A stretch of DNA of 24,208 nucleotides from JAZRUY01 sp045598845. Its GTDB lineage: Bacteria > Verrucomicrobiota > Lentisphaeria > Victivallales > Victivallaceae. Shown here one piece after another: positions 22,420 to 24,208 of this stretch. The DNA lies in assembly GCA_045598845.1 (NCBI GenBank), contig JAZRUY010000191.1, positions 1 to 24,208 of the forward strand, in the 5' to 3' direction. The notes under the pieces are model-generated. The model was not told the DNA's origin. It was given only the letters and a program-made list of their open reading frames with translations, and did not search any database. Every line of letters begins with the position of its first letter. The stretch's first letter is position 1. A program made the translations under genes and the position numbers.

Positions 22420-23172
22420 TTATTTTCCCACATACGGCATCATCTCGTCATCCTTGTAATTGTCCTTGTCCACCAGCACATAGCGCATGTCGAAAGTAGC
22501 CTGATAATCCCCTTTCACCGGAGGATTGTCATAATCGGCGTTGCGGTTGCCGGAAAAATATCCGACGATCCAGCCGTCTTTGAACATTTTGCGCAGTTGA
22601 ATGCCGTTGTTGCTGCCGCCGGTAACCACGAAAACCGGATGCTTGGCTTTGTCCTTCGCATTGGGAAGTTTCTTGAAAGTGGTTACCGGGAAACCGTGAC
22701 CGCTCACAATCACCCGGCAGTCGCTGTGTTCGTTGAGCAAATCGGCGAAATCCACGGCGAAGGCGTCAAGGCGGGCGGCATCGCGCTTTTCGGCCTCGGC
22801 CTCGTCATCAATCGAAAAAGGCGCATCGATTATGGTTCCGGAAAAATTCTCTTCCAGCAGCTTGCGGAATTTCGCATAGCGGTTGCCGTTCACTTCACCC
22901 TGATTCATGCACAGCAGCACCGTTTCTCCGGAATAATTGGCTTCGAGAAATCCGCCCAGCACATATCCTCTGGAAGCGTAGAATTCCTGATCCCAGTCGG
23001 TCGCTTCGGCATCCTCGCCGCCGGTGAAGAACCACAACCCGCCCATCACCAGCATCAGAATCACCAGTCCCAGCATAACCGGCTGCACGGCAGGATTGGC
23101 CTGCTGCTTTTTCGAGCATACGATAACGCCGATAAACGACAAAATCATCACGCCGAGATATACATAACTCAT
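22420..23172 (-). CDS. Membrane-anchored protein of unknown function
   Basis: I do not recognise this 250-residue protein. Two hydrophobic segments (about 3-19 and 31-50) with a short basic loop SKKQQ between them make an N-terminal anchor, followed by a soluble domain of about 190 residues. In the soluble part, VLGGFLEANY, TVLLCMNQGE, RVIVSGHGF and PVFVVTGGSNNG alternate hydrophobic strands with turns and suggest an alpha/beta fold. The short loop makes an out-in-out hairpin or a signal-anchor pair possible; the side on which the soluble part lies is not settled. A GGAGGAGG ribosome site, a promoter and a terminator support a real single-gene unit. Confidence 0.7.
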   Translation of the reverse strand: MSYVYLGVMILSFIGVIVCSKKQQANPAVQPVMLGLVILMLVMGGLWFFTGGEDAEATDWDQEFYASRGYVLGGFLEANYSGETVLLCMNQGEVNGNRYAKFRKLLEENFSGTIIDAPFSIDDEAEAEKRDAARLDAFAVDFADLLNEHSDCRVIVSGHGFPVTTFKKLPNAKDKAKHPVFVVTGGSNNGIQLRKMFKDGWIVGYFSGNRNADYDNPPVKGDYQATFDMRYVLVDKDNYKDDEMMPYVGK

Positions 23173-23230
23173 TTCCGCCTCCTCCGTATTTCTATTATCC
23201 GGTTATTAAATCCGAAACAATGCCCCGACC

Positions 23231-23248
23231 GGGAAACGCAAATTTCCC
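23231..23248 (-). promoter_or_regulatory. Leader hairpin of the orphan membrane protein gene
   Basis: GGGAAA pairs with TTTCCC across a 6-nt loop just downstream of the predicted transcription start. No riboswitch class is recognisable; it may only stabilise the 5' end. Confidence 0.3.
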
Positions 23249-23257
23249 TGTACGGAT

Positions 23258-23286
23258 ACAATACCATAAAAAAACGTTTTTAGCAA
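23258..23286 (-). promoter_or_regulatory. Extended -10 promoter for the orphan membrane protein gene
   Basis: Minus-strand TTGCTA at 23281-23286, 17-bp spacer, TATTGT at 23258-23263 preceded by TGG, which forms an extended -10. It begins just past the end of the chromate-transporter gene. Confidence 0.55.
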
Positions 23287-23289
23287 GTT

Positions 23290-23877
23290 TCAGGCGCAGA
23301 AAACCGCACCGAGCGCCGCGGAAGCGATAATCAGCGGCATAAAAGGAATTTTCGTTGTCTTCAGCAGCAAAAATGTAGCGGCGCATATCAGCAGGCAGAC
23401 CGGACGGACGGACGGCAGCGAAAAATCCTGTCCGGGCGTCCACAGCGCGCTCCATTCTATCGCATGGGAAAAGACCGAAAGTTCGATGAAGATCACGGCG
23501 GCGGAAAGAATCAGTCCGAAAGACGCCGGGTGCATCCCCCGCAGGAATCCGCGCACCGCCTTGGAACCGGCATACCTGCGCAGCAGTCCGGCCGCAGGAA
23601 CAACCAGCAGCAGCGATGACACCGCCAAACCGGCGGTGGTGATGATACCTCCGGATATTCCGAAATGGATGTACCCGGTGTAAGTGGCGGTATTCACCCC
23701 TATGGGGCCGGGGGTCATCTGGGCGATCGGCACCAGAGTGGAAAATTCTTCTTCAGTAAGCATCTTTTCCGGACCGACCAGATCCGCTGTCATCAAAGGA
23801 ATGAGCATATATCCGCCGCCGAAGCAGAGCATCCCGTATTTCACGAAATGCAGAAAAAGCTGAAACAGACTCATCAT
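23290..23877 (-). CDS. Chromate transporter family protein, short-chain subunit
   Basis: A 195-residue membrane protein with about six hydrophobic segments. The CHR family signatures are clear: CFGGGYMLIPLM (18-29) and IAQMTPGPIGVNTATYTGY (51-69). Short CHR proteins usually occur as pairs of adjacent genes that together match one long ChrA; here the partner overlaps its start by the ATGA arrangement. ChrA proteins export chromate, but many short pairs have not been tested and may carry other anions. No clear terminator follows. Confidence 0.9.
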   Translation of the reverse strand: MMSLFQLFLHFVKYGMLCFGGGYMLIPLMTADLVGPEKMLTEEEFSTLVPIAQMTPGPIGVNTATYTGYIHFGISGGIITTAGLAVSSLLLVVPAAGLLRRYAGSKAVRGFLRGMHPASFGLILSAAVIFIELSVFSHAIEWSALWTPGQDFSLPSVRPVCLLICAATFLLLKTTKIPFMPLIIASAALGAVFCA

Positions 23878-24208
23878 TTTCCGCCGCCCTGTTTCTTTTC
23901 CGCCGCCGCGGTGATCATACCGGCCGCCGCCGCGGTGATCATACCGGCCGCCGCCGCTCCGGCCAGCAGCCAGACCGGATGGATTTTAAACACAGTCATT
24001 CCGGTGAAGCAGACAACGGCGATGAAAACCGAAAAGAATGATTTCACCGCTTTTTTCCTGATACCGTCGGCGGTGGACAGCACAATTCCGGCGATGCTGC
24101 TCAGCACGCCGGTAAATGCGCCGCGCACCCACGGTATCTCTGTTACCGCGCTCATGCTGCTCAGCGCCGCCGCAATCACGGTGATTATGATCACCGACGG
24201 CAGAATCA
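23874..24208 (-). CDS. Chromate transporter family protein, partner subunit (partial, cut by right edge)
   Basis: The frame is open to the window edge and shows only the C-terminal 111 residues. The start ILPSVIIITVIAA matches the middle of CHR proteins (the LPS stretch after the PGP motif), followed by hydrophobic segments and the end EKKQGGGK. The conserved FGGG and PGP motifs would lie outside. Its stop TGA overlaps the start ATG of the downstream subunit, so both are made from one message in equal amounts. Near its C terminus an 8-residue unit is duplicated. Confidence 0.8.
   Translation of the reverse strand, partial: ILPSVIIITVIAAALSSMSAVTEIPWVRGAFTGVLSSIAGIVLSTADGIRKKAVKSFFSVFIAVVCFTGMTVFKIHPVWLLAGAAAAGMITAAAAGMITAAAEKKQGGGK
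23901..23948 (-). repeat. Perfect 24-bp tandem duplication in the chromate transporter gene
   Basis: Two identical 24-bp units (23901-23924 and 23925-23948) encode AAAAGMIT twice, in frame, within the last hydrophobic stretch. Perfect identity points to a recent slippage event. Confidence 0.9.

Overview
The window reads as a chromosomal stretch from an anaerobic member of the Planctomycetes-Verrucomicrobia-Chlamydiae (PVC) superphylum, most likely a gut Lentisphaerae bacterium of the Victivallales type. The main evidence is a 51-residue gene at 3295-3450 that matches the small basic 'signature protein' of the PVC group as I remember it. A one-polypeptide pyruvate:ferredoxin oxidoreductase and a GTP-type PEP carboxykinase fit a fermentative anaerobe. 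The rank below superphylum is inference. I see no rRNA, tRNA, insertion sequence, phage gene or CRISPR array.

Layout, left to right. 1-3092 (minus) is a fatty-acid synthesis cluster, transcribed fabD-fabG-acpP-fabF, with fabF cut by the left edge. 3295-3450 (minus) is the small basic protein with its own promoter and terminator. 3686-4984 (plus) is an exported 5'-nucleotidase-like metallophosphoesterase. 5082-8609 (plus) is nifJ. 8713-10917 (minus) is a tandem AAA+ ATPase. 10918-11548 holds no convincing gene but carries palindromes and promoters. 11549-11968 (plus) is a small secreted protein made almost entirely of six 17-residue Tyr/Asp-rich repeats. 12090-16902 (minus) is a marR-mfp-rnd multidrug efflux operon with an operator-like inverted repeat over its promoter. 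17099-18910 (minus) is a tight three-gene operon: a PUA/EVE-like protein, a J-domain protein and a HIRAN protein. 19103-20344 (plus) is an MFS transporter with a TTG start. 20422-22263 (minus) is pckG. 22420-23172 (minus) is an unrecognised membrane-anchored protein. 23290-24208 (minus) is a two-gene chromate-transporter-family pair, the upstream member cut by the right edge.

Working together: acpP supplies the carrier for FabD, FabG and FabF; acpP also has a strong promoter of its own, which would let it be made in excess of the enzymes. NifJ and PckG connect pyruvate, acetyl-CoA, oxaloacetate and PEP, but they are separate transcription units. Most units have a recognisable sigma70-type promoter (16-17 bp spacer) and an intrinsic terminator, so operon boundaries can be read fairly well.

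The best candidates for something undescribed are the PUA/EVE-like + J-domain + HIRAN operon, the Tyr/Asp repeat protein with its ribosome-binding site inside a small hairpin, and the tandem AAA+ ATPase with its stack of palindromes. Functions for these are not established by the sequence alone.
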